Source of the DNA: Candidatus Gastranaerophilales bacterium
Lineage (GTDB): Bacteria > Cyanobacteriota > Vampirovibrionia > Gastranaerophilales > Gastranaerophilaceae
Direction: 5' to 3'
Assembly (NCBI GenBank): GCA_023662705.1
Contig: JAMPIM010000040.1
Coordinates: 1 to 14,898, forward strand
Length of the DNA stretch: 14,898 nucleotides
Shown here piece by piece: positions 7,170 to 12,627 of the stretch (position 1 is the first letter of the stretch; the number at the start of each line of letters is the position of its first letter). The notes beneath the pieces are model-generated. The model saw only the letters and a list, made by a program, of their open reading frames with translations, did not search any database and was not told where the DNA came from. A program made the position numbers and the translations under genes.

Positions 7170-7391
7170 ATGCGTGATGAAACTAAAATAAAGCAATTTG
7201 GAAGAAATTTGTGCGCTGAAAGAAACCGCATAGGCTTATCTCAGGAAGGATTGGGTAGTTTAGTTGGTTTAGAAGGCAGTTATATTAGTTTAATTGAGCG
7301 CGGAGAAGTAAATCCAACCCTCACAACAATTATCCCGATATTAGAAGCTTTAAAACTTCCTTTTGAAACATTATATAAAACAAATATCTAA
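7170..7391 (+). CDS. XRE-family HTH transcriptional regulator
   Basis: A compact regulator of 73 residues that is one complete HTH_XRE domain: FGRNLCAERNRIGLSQEGLG (helices 1-2), then GSYISLIERGEVNPT (recognition helix and turn), then TIIPILEALKLPFETLY. It probably binds DNA as a dimer. I prefer the ATG at 7170 because it places the domain six residues from the N-terminus, as is usual. An in-frame TTG at 7146 with GGAAG at 7136-7140 would add eight residues and is a real alternative. It is divergent from the 70-aa gene and shares its promoter region, so it may regulate that gene and itself. Confidence 0.85.
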   Translation: MRDETKIKQFGRNLCAERNRIGLSQEGLGSLVGLEGSYISLIERGEVNPTLTTIIPILEALKLPFETLYKTNI

Positions 7392-7392
7392 G

Positions 7393-7433
7393 GCGTTATA
7401 TACTTCGCCCCTTGTGGGTGAATCATATAACGC
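7393..7433. repeat. 41-nt two-part hairpin/palindrome
   Basis: GCGTTATAT (7393-7401) is a perfect inverted repeat of ATATAACGC (7425-7433). Inside it, TTCGCCC (7404-7410) pairs with GGGTGAA (7416-7422, one G-T pair) around CTTGT, with a symmetric 2x2 internal loop (AC/TC). No T-tract follows on either strand, so it is not a standard terminator. It may be a REP-like or MITE-like dispersed element, or an mRNA-stabilising 3' hairpin of the XRE gene. Confidence 0.6.
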
Positions 7434-7452
7434 GTAATACTATTCTTTAAAA

Positions 7453-7490
7453 TTTACCCCCTTTTGATTTACCCCTGTTTGTTTTATAAT
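7453..7490 (+). promoter_or_regulatory. pgk promoter with tandem TTTACCCC repeats
   Basis: TATAAT lies at 7485-7490 with TTTTGA (7462-7467) at 17-base spacing as a poor -35. Two direct repeats TTTACCCC (7453-7460 and 7468-7475), 15 bases apart, flank the -35. They could be an activator or repressor site. The predicted start is near 7497. Confidence 0.55.
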
Positions 7491-7522
7491 CTTCATGCGT
7501 TGAAAAGAAAGGAAAGAGACCA

Positions 7523-8719
7523 ATGAAAAAATCAATCAAAGATTTAGGTGACATTAAGGGTAAAACAGCTCTTGTGAGAGTTGATATTAACGTACCTCTT
7601 GATGAAAACAAAAATGTTACAGACGATACTCGTATTCAAGCTATCGTTCCTACCGTTAATTTCTTAAAAGAAAAAGGTGCTAAAATCGTTCTTATGGCTC
7701 ACTTAGGCAGACCAAAAGGCGAAAAGAACCCTGAATTCACACTTGAACCTGTTGCTAAATACATGGCTAAAGTTTTTGGTGAAGAAATCGTATTTATTCC
7801 ATCAGTTGAAGAAGCAGCTCCTTATGTAGCTAAGCTTGCTGACGGTCAAATCGCTTTATTGGAAAACATTCGTTACTACAAAGCTGAAGAAGCTAAAGAT
7901 GACGATATGACATTTGCTGAAGAATTAGCAAAATTAGGTGATTTCTATGTTAACGACGCTTTTGGCGCAGCTCACAGAAACCACACTTCAACTGCTAAAT
8001 TGGCTAAAATCCTTAAACCTGCTGTTTCAGGTTTGTTGATGGAAAAAGAAATCAGATGTTTATCACAAGCTCTTGATAATCCTGTAAGACCTTTCACTGC
8101 TGTTGTTGGCGGTGCTAAAGTTTCTTCTAAAATTGGTGTTTTAGAAAACTTGTTAGACAAAGTTGACAATATGATTATCGGCGGCGGTATGGCTTATACA
8201 TTCGTTAAAGCTAACGGGGGTAAAATCGGTAACTCAATTTGCGAAGATGACCAAATCGAAGTTGCTAAAGCTATTGAAGCTAAAGCAAAAGAAAAAGGCG
8301 TTAAACTTGTTATGGCAACAGATGTATTGGTTGCTGATGATTTCTCAGGAAACGGTACTAACAAATTTGTTAAAATCAATGAAATTCCTGACGGATTTGA
8401 AGGTGTTGACGCAGGTTTAGAATCAAGAGTTGCGTTTGCAGAAGTTCTTAAATCTTCTAAAACAATCTTGATGAATGGTCCTGTTGGTGCATTTGAAAAC
8501 CCTAAATTTGCAGAAGGTACAAAAGCTGTTCTTGAAGCTATTGTTGAAGCAACTAAGAACGGTGCTGTTTCTGTTATCGGCGGCGGGGACTCAGTTTCTG
8601 CGGCTAAGAAATTCTGTAAAGCTGAGGACTTCACTCACGTTTCAACAGGCGGCGGTGCTTCTCTTGAATTTATTGAAGGTAAAGTACTTCCGGGTGTTGC
8701 AGCATTAGATGACAAGTAA
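7523..8719 (+). CDS. pgk: Phosphoglycerate kinase
   Basis: A cytoplasmic glycolytic enzyme interconverting 1,3-bisphosphoglycerate + ADP and 3-phosphoglycerate + ATP. The 398 residues are the normal bacterial length. The N-terminal substrate half shows RVDINVPLD (residues 19-27), Arg37 in DTRIQA and HLGRP (60-64). The C-terminal nucleotide half shows GGGDS near 353-357 and the terminal TGGGASLEFIEGK. The GGAAAGAG ribosome binding site is well placed. It is monocistronic between its own promoter and a strong terminator. Gene use is rich in abundant codons, as expected for a highly expressed gene; this creates long spurious antisense frames. Confidence 0.98.
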   Translation: MKKSIKDLGDIKGKTALVRVDINVPLDENKNVTDDTRIQAIVPTVNFLKEKGAKIVLMAHLGRPKGEKNPEFTLEPVAKYMAKVFGEEIVFIPSVEEAAPYVAKLADGQIALLENIRYYKAEEAKDDDMTFAEELAKLGDFYVNDAFGAAHRNHTSTAKLAKILKPAVSGLLMEKEIRCLSQALDNPVRPFTAVVGGAKVSSKIGVLENLLDKVDNMIIGGGMAYTFVKANGGKIGNSICEDDQIEVAKAIEAKAKEKGVKLVMATDVLVADDFSGNGTNKFVKINEIPDGFEGVDAGLESRVAFAEVLKSSKTILMNGPVGAFENPKFAEGTKAVLEAIVEATKNGAVSVIGGGDSVSAAKKFCKAEDFTHVSTGGGASLEFIEGKVLPGVAALDDK

Positions 8720-8734
8720 GAAATGCTCAAAAAA

Positions 8735-8767
8735 AGAGGATGACCAAAAGGTCATCCTCTTTTTTTT
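8735..8767. terminator. Bidirectional intrinsic terminator
   Basis: AGAGGATGACC (8735-8745) pairs perfectly with GGTCATCCTCT (8750-8760) around AAAA, with T-runs at 8761-8767 and an A-run on the left. It ends pgk and can also end the convergent gene at 8776. Confidence 0.95.
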
Positions 8768-8775
8768 ATTAGTTT

Positions 8776-9057
8776 TTATCCGATAAACATTTTTGTGTAT
8801 TCAGAACCGTCAACATATTTACCCTGATCAGGTAAAACCATTCCTAATCCGACTCCTTGTCGACCTTGTGATACACCATCAACAGGTGCGTATGCTTGTG
8901 TTGCTGCGGCTGTTAATCCGTAAGGGTTGCCTCCGCCGACTGCCCCGACTTTAGGACCGACGGTAAGTCCACCTAATTTTCCAATATTTGAGCCTTGTCC
9001 GTATTCGCCATAAGGATATTTTTGTTCAAGACCCGGCACGATTCCTGGTAAAGCCAT
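8776..9057 (-). CDS. Gly-rich small protein of unknown function
   Basis: A 93-residue protein without cysteines, signal peptide or membrane segment. It is rich in Gly, Pro and Tyr (GLEQKYPYGEYGQGSNIGK near the start, VGAVGGGNPYG in the middle) and ends SEYTKMFIG, so it is probably mostly disordered. No known family is recognised. It is supported as a real gene by AGGAC seven bases before the ATG, a TATAAT upstream and a shared terminator downstream. It is divergent from rpsH and convergent with pgk. Confidence 0.65.
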   Translation of the reverse strand: MALPGIVPGLEQKYPYGEYGQGSNIGKLGGLTVGPKVGAVGGGNPYGLTAAATQAYAPVDGVSQGRQGVGLGMVLPDQGKYVDGSEYTKMFIG

Positions 9058-9078
9058 AGTTATGTCCTTTTTTTACCT

Positions 9079-9084
9079 ATTATA
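9079..9084 (-). promoter_or_regulatory. -10 element of the Gly-rich protein gene
   Basis: TATAAT on the minus strand (9084-9079), 21 bases before the ATG and just upstream of the ribosome binding site. The -35 is unclear; TTTGAA is at 15-base spacing. Confidence 0.5.
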
Positions 9085-9158
9085 CATATTAATAAAGTAT
9101 TCAAATTAGAAAAAATTGCTATGTTAATAAAAATTGTTACAAAAGTTTAAAGAAAAAC

Positions 9159-9187
9159 TTGCGTTAGCATATTAGTCATGTTACGAT
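9159..9187 (+). promoter_or_regulatory. rpsH operon promoter (TTGCGT-17-TACGAT)
   Basis: TTGCGT (9159-9164) and TACGAT (9182-9187) are exactly 17 bases apart. The rpsB promoter has the same form (TTGCTT, 17 bases, TACGAT), and the match continues to TACGATT in both. The hexamers deviate from TATAAT in the same way, so the match is unlikely to be chance. The predicted start is near 9194. Confidence 0.6.
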
Positions 9188-9193
9188 TGCTTT

Positions 9194-9277
9194 GTCAGAC
9201 TGCTAAAAAACGCTTTTATTGAGCAAAAATTAATTTAGTAAGTGACGAGTACTAGGAAACCGTATGCAGGCTTTGAC
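9194..9277 (+). promoter_or_regulatory. Structured leader RNA of rpsH
   Basis: The predicted 5' end forms a helix: GTCAGA (9194-9199) with TTTGAC (9272-9277, one G-U), then CTGC (9200-9203) with GCAG (9266-9269), separated by a 2-nt bulge. Inside are a weak hairpin with GCT (9212-9214) and AGC (9222-9224), and another with TAGTA (9236-9240) and TACTA (9250-9254). The shape is a three-way junction ending 35 nt before the rpsH ATG. Autoregulation by a ribosomal protein (S8 regulates the spc operon in E. coli) is an inference. Confidence 0.45.
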
Positions 9278-9312
9278 TTAGCATAAAGGTCCACAAGGAA
9301 AAGGATGTAAAA

Positions 9313-9708
9313 ATGAATACAGATCCAATAGCAGATATGCTAACAAGAATCAGAAACGCTAATGCTGTTTCTCACCCATCAGTAGAAATGCCATCTTCTA
9401 AGCTAAAAGTAGCTTTGGCTAAATTGCTTAAATCAGAAGGTTTTATCACTGATTATTCAGAAAAAGCTGAAGGAAATTTCAAAACTCTTTCAATCGAGCT
9501 TAAGTATGATGAACAACACAAACCTGTTATTACAAGCTTAAAAAGAGTTTCTAAACCAGGTTTGAGAAGCTACTGCAAAGCTAAAAACTTGCCGCAAGTA
9601 TTGGGCGGTTTAGGTGTTGCAGTTGTTTCAACAAGCAAAGGTCTTTTAACTGACCGTAAGGCTAGAAAAGAAAACCTTGGCGGCGAAGTTCTTTGCTACA
9701 TTTACTAG
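9313..9708 (+). CDS. rpsH: 30S ribosomal protein S8
   Basis: S8 is a primary 16S rRNA-binding protein of the small-subunit platform. The 131 residues match the family. It starts NTDPIADMLTRIRNAN and ends with the conserved TSKGLLTDRKARKENLGGEV and CYIY. AAGGAAAAGGATG precedes the ATG. It opens an rpsH-rplF-rplR cluster with its own promoter and long leader, rather than following rplE and rpsN as in the standard spc operon. Confidence 0.98.
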   Translation: MNTDPIADMLTRIRNANAVSHPSVEMPSSKLKVALAKLLKSEGFITDYSEKAEGNFKTLSIELKYDEQHKPVITSLKRVSKPGLRSYCKAKNLPQVLGGLGVAVVSTSKGLLTDRKARKENLGGEVLCYIY

Positions 9709-9718
9709 AAAATACTAT

Positions 9719-9747
9719 TGCGGGTGCAATTGACAGAAAAGCCCGCA
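9719..9747 (+). promoter_or_regulatory. Intercistronic hairpin rpsH/rplF
   Basis: TGCGGG (9719-9724) pairs with CCCGCA (9742-9747), plus a T-G pair inside, around a 15-nt loop. No T-tract follows, so it may set relative expression or mRNA decay rather than terminate. The rplF ribosome binding site AAAAGGAG follows. Confidence 0.5.
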
Positions 9748-9767
9748 CAATTTAAAAGGAGAAAATT

Positions 9768-10307
9768 ATGTCACGTATTGGTAAAAAACCTATCGAAATT
9801 CCTTCAGGCGTTGAAGTTAAAATCGAAGGTAATGTTATTACAGTAAAAGGACCTAAAGGTACTGAATCAGTTGAATTCAGAAACGAAGTTAAAGTTTCTG
9901 TTGCAGATAATCATATCTTAGTTGAACCAAATTCTGATGATAGAAAAACAGGTGCTTTGCACGGTTTATTCAGAACTCTTATCGCTAACGCAGTAAAAGG
10001 TGTTCACGAAGGATTTGAAAAGAAATTAGAAATCGTTGGTGTTGGTTACCGTGCTAACATGGAAGGTTCTAATTTGAACATGGCTTTAGGTTATTCACAC
10101 CCTGTTTTAGTTGTTCCTCCGGCAGGTATCACTATTAGTGTTGAAGCTAACACTAAGATTTCTGTAAAAGGTACTAACAAACAAACAGTTGGTGACGTTG
10201 CTGCATTCATCAGAGGAAAAAGACCTCCTGAAGTTTACAAAGGAAAAGGTGTTAAGTACGAAGGTGAATACATCAGACGTAAAGCTGGTAAAGCTGGTAA
10301 AAAATAA
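9768..10307 (+). CDS. rplF: 50S ribosomal protein L6
   Basis: L6 binds 23S rRNA near the sarcin-ricin loop and the factor-binding centre. The 179 residues are the family norm. It starts SRIGKKPIEIPSGVEV and shows the typical second-domain segments KKLEIVGVGYRA, GYSHPV and IRGKRPPEVYKGKGVKYEGE, ending in a basic tail. A good AAAAGGAG precedes the ATG. A 192-nt spacer with a GC-rich element separates it from rplR, unusual for genes normally packed closely. Confidence 0.98.
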   Translation: MSRIGKKPIEIPSGVEVKIEGNVITVKGPKGTESVEFRNEVKVSVADNHILVEPNSDDRKTGALHGLFRTLIANAVKGVHEGFEKKLEIVGVGYRANMEGSNLNMALGYSHPVLVVPPAGITISVEANTKISVKGTNKQTVGDVAAFIRGKRPPEVYKGKGVKYEGEYIRRKAGKAGKK

Positions 10308-10437
10308 CGTCGTTCGGAGTGAAGCCGGAATTCGGCGGCGGGAGCCGGCGAACTGGAGGCGGAACTTTACGTCACTGCCGTTGCGGAACGTAGCGTGAGC
10401 GAAGTGGAGCGAAGCAATCTTTGATTGCACAGGCAGT
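10308..10437 (+). repeat. GC-rich palindromic element inside the r-protein operon
   Basis: From the base after the rplF stop, about 130 nt are roughly 60% G+C by hand count, unlike the AT-rich surroundings. ACTGCC (10374-10379) and GGCAGT (10432-10437) form a perfect outer inverted repeat. Inside, GCAATC-TTT-GATTGC (10414-10428) is a perfect hairpin. GGAGTGAAGC (10316-10325) recurs as GGAGCGAAGC (10406-10415). The GAGCGAAGCAATCT end resembles a widely dispersed palindromic repeat type (GTCATTGCGAG...GAAGCAATC) seen in many bacterial genomes; that likeness is from memory. No coding sense is evident. Confidence 0.65.
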
Positions 10438-10439
10438 AA

Positions 10440-10478
10440 TTAACGGTAAATTACATGTGAAGGGTTAACGCCCGTTAA
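10440..10478 (+). promoter_or_regulatory. Hairpin upstream of rplR
   Basis: TTAACGG (10440-10446) pairs perfectly with CCGTTAA (10472-10478). An alternative inner pairing uses GGG (10462-10464) and CCC (10471-10473). It lies 22 nt before the rplR ATG and could influence access to its modest GAAAGG ribosome binding site. Confidence 0.4.
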
Positions 10479-10499
10479 AGCAGTAAGAAAGGTAAAAAA

Positions 10500-10868
10500 A
10501 TGATTAAACAAGAAATTAGAAAACCAAAAGTTCAAAAAAGACACCAATCAATCAGAGTTAAGTTGTCAGGTACAACTGAATTCCCTAGATTGGCAGTTTA
10601 TAGAAGTACAAAACACATCTATGCTCAACTTATTGATGATGAAAAACATGTAACAGTATGTTCAGCATCTTCAGTTGATAAAGACCTTAAAGAAAAACTT
10701 GCTCACGGTGGCAACATCGAAGCAGCTAAGGTTGTTGGCGAAGCTATCGCTAAGAAAGCTCTTGCTAAAGGTGTTGAATGTGTTGTATTCGACAGAGGCG
10801 GTTTCTTATACCACGGTAGAGTTGCAGCATTAGCTGATGCAGCTAGAGAAGCTGGTTTGATGTTCTAG
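10500..10868 (+). CDS. rplR: 50S ribosomal protein L18
   Basis: L18 binds 5S rRNA and joins it to the large subunit central protuberance. The 122 residues are typical. A basic N-terminal segment is followed by RLAVYRSTKHIYAQLIDDE, and the C-terminus carries FDRGGFLYHGRVAALADAAREAGL, the family signature. Normally rpsE, rpmD and rplO follow; here the operon ends in a terminator instead. Confidence 0.98.
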   Translation: MIKQEIRKPKVQKRHQSIRVKLSGTTEFPRLAVYRSTKHIYAQLIDDEKHVTVCSASSVDKDLKEKLAHGGNIEAAKVVGEAIAKKALAKGVECVVFDRGGFLYHGRVAALADAAREAGLMF

Positions 10869-10945
10869 GGGTAAATATATTTCTATTAATGAAATATTAA
10901 CTCCAAGTACAATGTAGTTCTTAGTTTGAACTCAATTTCAAAAGT

Positions 10946-10980
10946 AAGGTGGGCAAAGCATAAGCGAGCCCGCTTTTTTT
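10946..10980 (+). terminator. Intrinsic terminator of rpsH-rplF-rplR
   Basis: AAGGTGGGC (10946-10954) pairs with GCCCGCTTT (10968-10976), including two G-U pairs, around a 13-nt loop. A run of T follows to 10980. Two weak AT-rich hairpins (10877-10897 and 10916-10932) lie between the rplR stop and this terminator. Confidence 0.85.
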
Positions 10981-11003
10981 TGCTATGTACCAAAAATTAT
11001 TTT

Positions 11004-11228
11004 TCAAATTTCAAAATCTAATAATTCGCTTATTGTCAAATTGAAAGCTTCTGCAAGTCTAAGTAATGTTAAGAATTTTGGCTCTACTAGCCCTTTTTCA
11101 ATGCGTGAAACAGTAGAAGGCTCTAAACCATTTTTATAACATAAATTCTCCAATGTGATTTTATGTTTCGTTCTAAGGTATCTTATATGTTTGCCTAAGC
11201 GATTTAATCTTTCATCTCTTTCTTGCAT
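11004..11228 (-). CDS. XRE-family HTH transcriptional regulator
   Basis: A regulator of 74 residues that is a single HTH_XRE domain: LGKHIRYLRTKHKITLENLC, then STVSRIEKGLVEPKFLTLLR, then AEAFNLTISELLDFE. The recognition segment fits XRE consensus. It has no Shine-Dalgarno; its ATG lies inside an operator-like palindrome (11223-11236), so the protein could block its own initiation region. It is divergent from a small membrane-protein gene whose promoter sits between two copies of the same palindrome, so that gene is the likely target. The LCYxNG variant in helix 2 links it to the HTH protein at 6588. Confidence 0.88.
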   Translation of the reverse strand: MQERDERLNRLGKHIRYLRTKHKITLENLCYKNGLEPSTVSRIEKGLVEPKFLTLLRLAEAFNLTISELLDFEI

Positions 11229-11236
11229 ACATGCAA
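11223..11236. promoter_or_regulatory. Operator copy 1 (TTGCAT-AC-ATGCAA)
   Basis: A perfect 6+6 inverted repeat with a 2-base spacer. It covers the start codon of the XRE gene (minus strand) and the -35 position of the promoter of the divergent gene. Confidence 0.7.
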
Positions 11237-11245
11237 TTTTAATGT

Positions 11246-11251
11246 TATAAT
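11246..11251 (+). promoter_or_regulatory. -10 of the membrane-protein gene
   Basis: TATAAT, with TTGCAT (11223-11228) exactly 17 bases upstream in the -35 position. The hexamer therefore lies between the two operator copies, as expected for repression by the divergent XRE regulator. Confidence 0.6.
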
Positions 11252-11262
11252 TGCTGTAAATT

Positions 11263-11278
11263 TTTGCATGCGTGCAAA
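11263..11278. promoter_or_regulatory. Operator copy 2 (TTTGCA-TGCG-TGCAAA)
   Basis: A palindrome with perfect TTTGCA/TGCAAA arms. It has the same TTGCAY-N2-RTGCAA core as copy 1, and its centre lies 41 bases (about four helical turns) from that of copy 1, just after the predicted start of transcription. Confidence 0.65.
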
Positions 11279-11300
11279 TTAAAAAAGAAAGGAGCTTTAT

Positions 11301-11666
11301 ATGGCGTTGGAAGTATTTAATTTTAAGAAAAAAAGAACATTAGGAGGTGCATTTGTTATAACGCTGATGTATTTTGTTATCGCAATCTTGCTGGCTGGAA
11401 TTGCTGCTGGTATTTCACAATTATTAGCGCCGTCAGCCGATGCTCAAGAAGCATTTGCTATTGGTCAAAAAGTGGGCGGCTATGTAGCTCTTATTTACTG
11501 TTCTGTTTTAGCTGTGCTATATCTTGTTAAAAAAATACAATATCAAAACTTTCTAGCAATTTTTGTTTGTCTGTTGACAGTATTAGGAGCACTATTGGCA
11601 GCTGCATTAGGAGCATTTTTACCTTTGATGTTTTTAGCTATGTTTGAGGACAAGTCTGTTAATTAA
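11301..11666 (+). CDS. Small three-helix membrane protein
   Basis: A 121-residue protein of unknown function with a basic N-terminus (FKKKR) and three hydrophobic segments at about 16-38, 58-78 and 85-113, the last two separated by a short basic loop (VKKIQYQN). This predicts an inner-membrane protein. AAAGGAG stands six bases before the ATG. It is transcribed divergently from, and probably repressed by, the XRE regulator at 11004. It ends in its own strong terminator, so it forms a one-gene unit. Confidence 0.75.
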   Translation: MALEVFNFKKKRTLGGAFVITLMYFVIAILLAGIAAGISQLLAPSADAQEAFAIGQKVGGYVALIYCSVLAVLYLVKKIQYQNFLAIFVCLLTVLGALLAAALGAFLPLMFLAMFEDKSVN

Positions 11667-11676
11667 CATTGGTTCT

Positions 11677-11710
11677 AAAGAAGGTATGCTGATTGCAGCG
11701 TACCTTCTTT
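11677..11710 (+). terminator. Strong hairpin terminator
   Basis: AAAGAAGGTA (11677-11686) and TACCTTCTTT (11701-11710) pair perfectly. The stem continues with T-G and GCT/AGC to a 6-nt loop (11691-11696), 14 pairs in all. The T-tract is short and forms part of the stem. Confidence 0.8.
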
Positions 11711-11730
11711 AACAAATGTAACGTCATTGC

Positions 11731-11759
11731 TTGCTTTGAAAGCATGTTTATACTACGAT
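11731..11759 (+). promoter_or_regulatory. rpsB-tsf promoter (TTGCTT-17-TACGAT)
   Basis: TTGCTT (11731-11736) and TACGAT (11754-11759) are 17 bases apart, the same form as the rpsH promoter. A TATACT at 11749-11754 is a competing -10 with a 16-base spacer from TTGCTT at 11727-11732. The shared form and the position of the leader helix favour TACGAT, with a start near 11766. Confidence 0.6.
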
Positions 11760-11765
11760 TATGGT

Positions 11766-11821
11766 GGTTACATTAGTCGATAGGCTTGCCCTAGTCCTTT
11801 TACGGATGGATTAATTTAACC
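11766..11821 (+). promoter_or_regulatory. Three-way-junction leader RNA of rpsB
   Basis: The leader is predicted to begin GGTTA-C-ATTAGTC (11766-11778), which pairs with GATTAAT-T-TAACC (11809-11821): 12 pairs, one G-U and one mismatch. Two hairpins fill the junction: TAGG/CCTA (11781-11784, 11790-11793) and GTCC/GGAT (11794-11797, 11804-11807). It ends 36 nt before the rpsB ATG. S2 represses its own operon through the leader in E. coli; that this RNA does so is inference. Confidence 0.5.
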
Positions 11822-11857
11822 CGTAGTAAAACAAGTTAAAACAAAAGGAGACACAAG

Positions 11858-12616
11858 ATGTCAGTAGCATCACTTATTGAACTTTTAGAAGCAGGCGTTC
11901 ACTTCGGACACCAAACACAACACTGGAACCCAAAAATGAAACAATACATTTACGGGGCTAGAAATGGTATCTATATTCTTGATTTGAGAAAAACTACAGA
12001 ATTATTAGACGCTGCTTATGAAGCTGTTAGAGAATACGCTGCAAAAGGACGTAATGTTCTTTTCGTTGGTACTAAAAAACAAGCTGCAGAAGTTGTAGCA
12101 GAAGAAGCTAACAGATCAGGCGCTTATTATATCAACAGAAGATGGTTAGGCGGTATGTTAACTAACTTTGAAACTATCAGAGGAAGAGTTAACAAATTAA
12201 GAGAGCTTGAAGAATTCATTTCTTCAGGTCACGCTGAAAAATTACCTAAAAAAGAACAAGCTCAACTTAACAGACAACTTTCTAAGTTAAGCAAAACTTT
12301 AGGCGGTATTAAAGAAATGCGCGGTTTACCTGATATTATCTTCGTTGTAGACCAAGCTAAAGAAGATATCGCTATTGCTGAAGCTAACAAATTAAATATC
12401 CCTGTTATTTGTTTAGCTGATACAAACGCTAATCCAGACGGAATCAACTTCGTTATCCCTGGTAACGATGATGCTATCCGTTCAATCAAATTAATCACTT
12501 CAAAACTTGCTGATGCTGTTCTTGAAGGTAAAACTTTAAGAGAAAACAATGCAACAAAAGGCAAAGTAGAATCAGTTACTGCTGCTGATGCAGGCGTTGA
12601 AGTTGCTTCTGTATAG
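11858..12616 (+). CDS. rpsB: 30S ribosomal protein S2
   Basis: S2 binds the small subunit between head and body and is needed for translation initiation. The 252 residues are typical. Family motifs include LLEAGVHFGHQT, WNPKMKQYIYGARNGIYILDL, RRWLGGMLTNFETI, LPDIIFVVD and PVICLADTNANPDGI. AAAAGGAG precedes the ATG. It is cotranscribed with tsf, as in most bacteria. Confidence 0.98.
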   Translation: MSVASLIELLEAGVHFGHQTQHWNPKMKQYIYGARNGIYILDLRKTTELLDAAYEAVREYAAKGRNVLFVGTKKQAAEVVAEEANRSGAYYINRRWLGGMLTNFETIRGRVNKLRELEEFISSGHAEKLPKKEQAQLNRQLSKLSKTLGGIKEMRGLPDIIFVVDQAKEDIAIAEANKLNIPVICLADTNANPDGINFVIPGNDDAIRSIKLITSKLADAVLEGKTLRENNATKGKVESVTAADAGVEVASV

Positions 12617-12627
12617 GAAATTAATAT

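Noticed and set aside
8194..8634. 146-codon minus-strand frame inside pgk
   Set aside because: pgk is certain; the frame is Ser/Ala/Pro-rich as expected from codon-biased antisense.
10107..10430. 107-codon minus-strand and 69-codon plus-strand frames crossing the rplF end and GC-rich element
   Set aside because: Both are shadows of rplF running into the palindromic element, with Ser/Phe/Arg-rich nonsense composition.
11751..11828. TACTACG/CGTAGTA 7-bp long-range stem around the rpsB leader
   Set aside because: Its left arm overlaps the predicted -10 (TACGAT) and would not be transcribed if initiation is near 11766; kept only as an alternative if the start is further upstream.
12262..12564. 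100-codon minus-strand frame inside rpsB
   Set aside because: Antisense shadow of a certain ribosomal gene.
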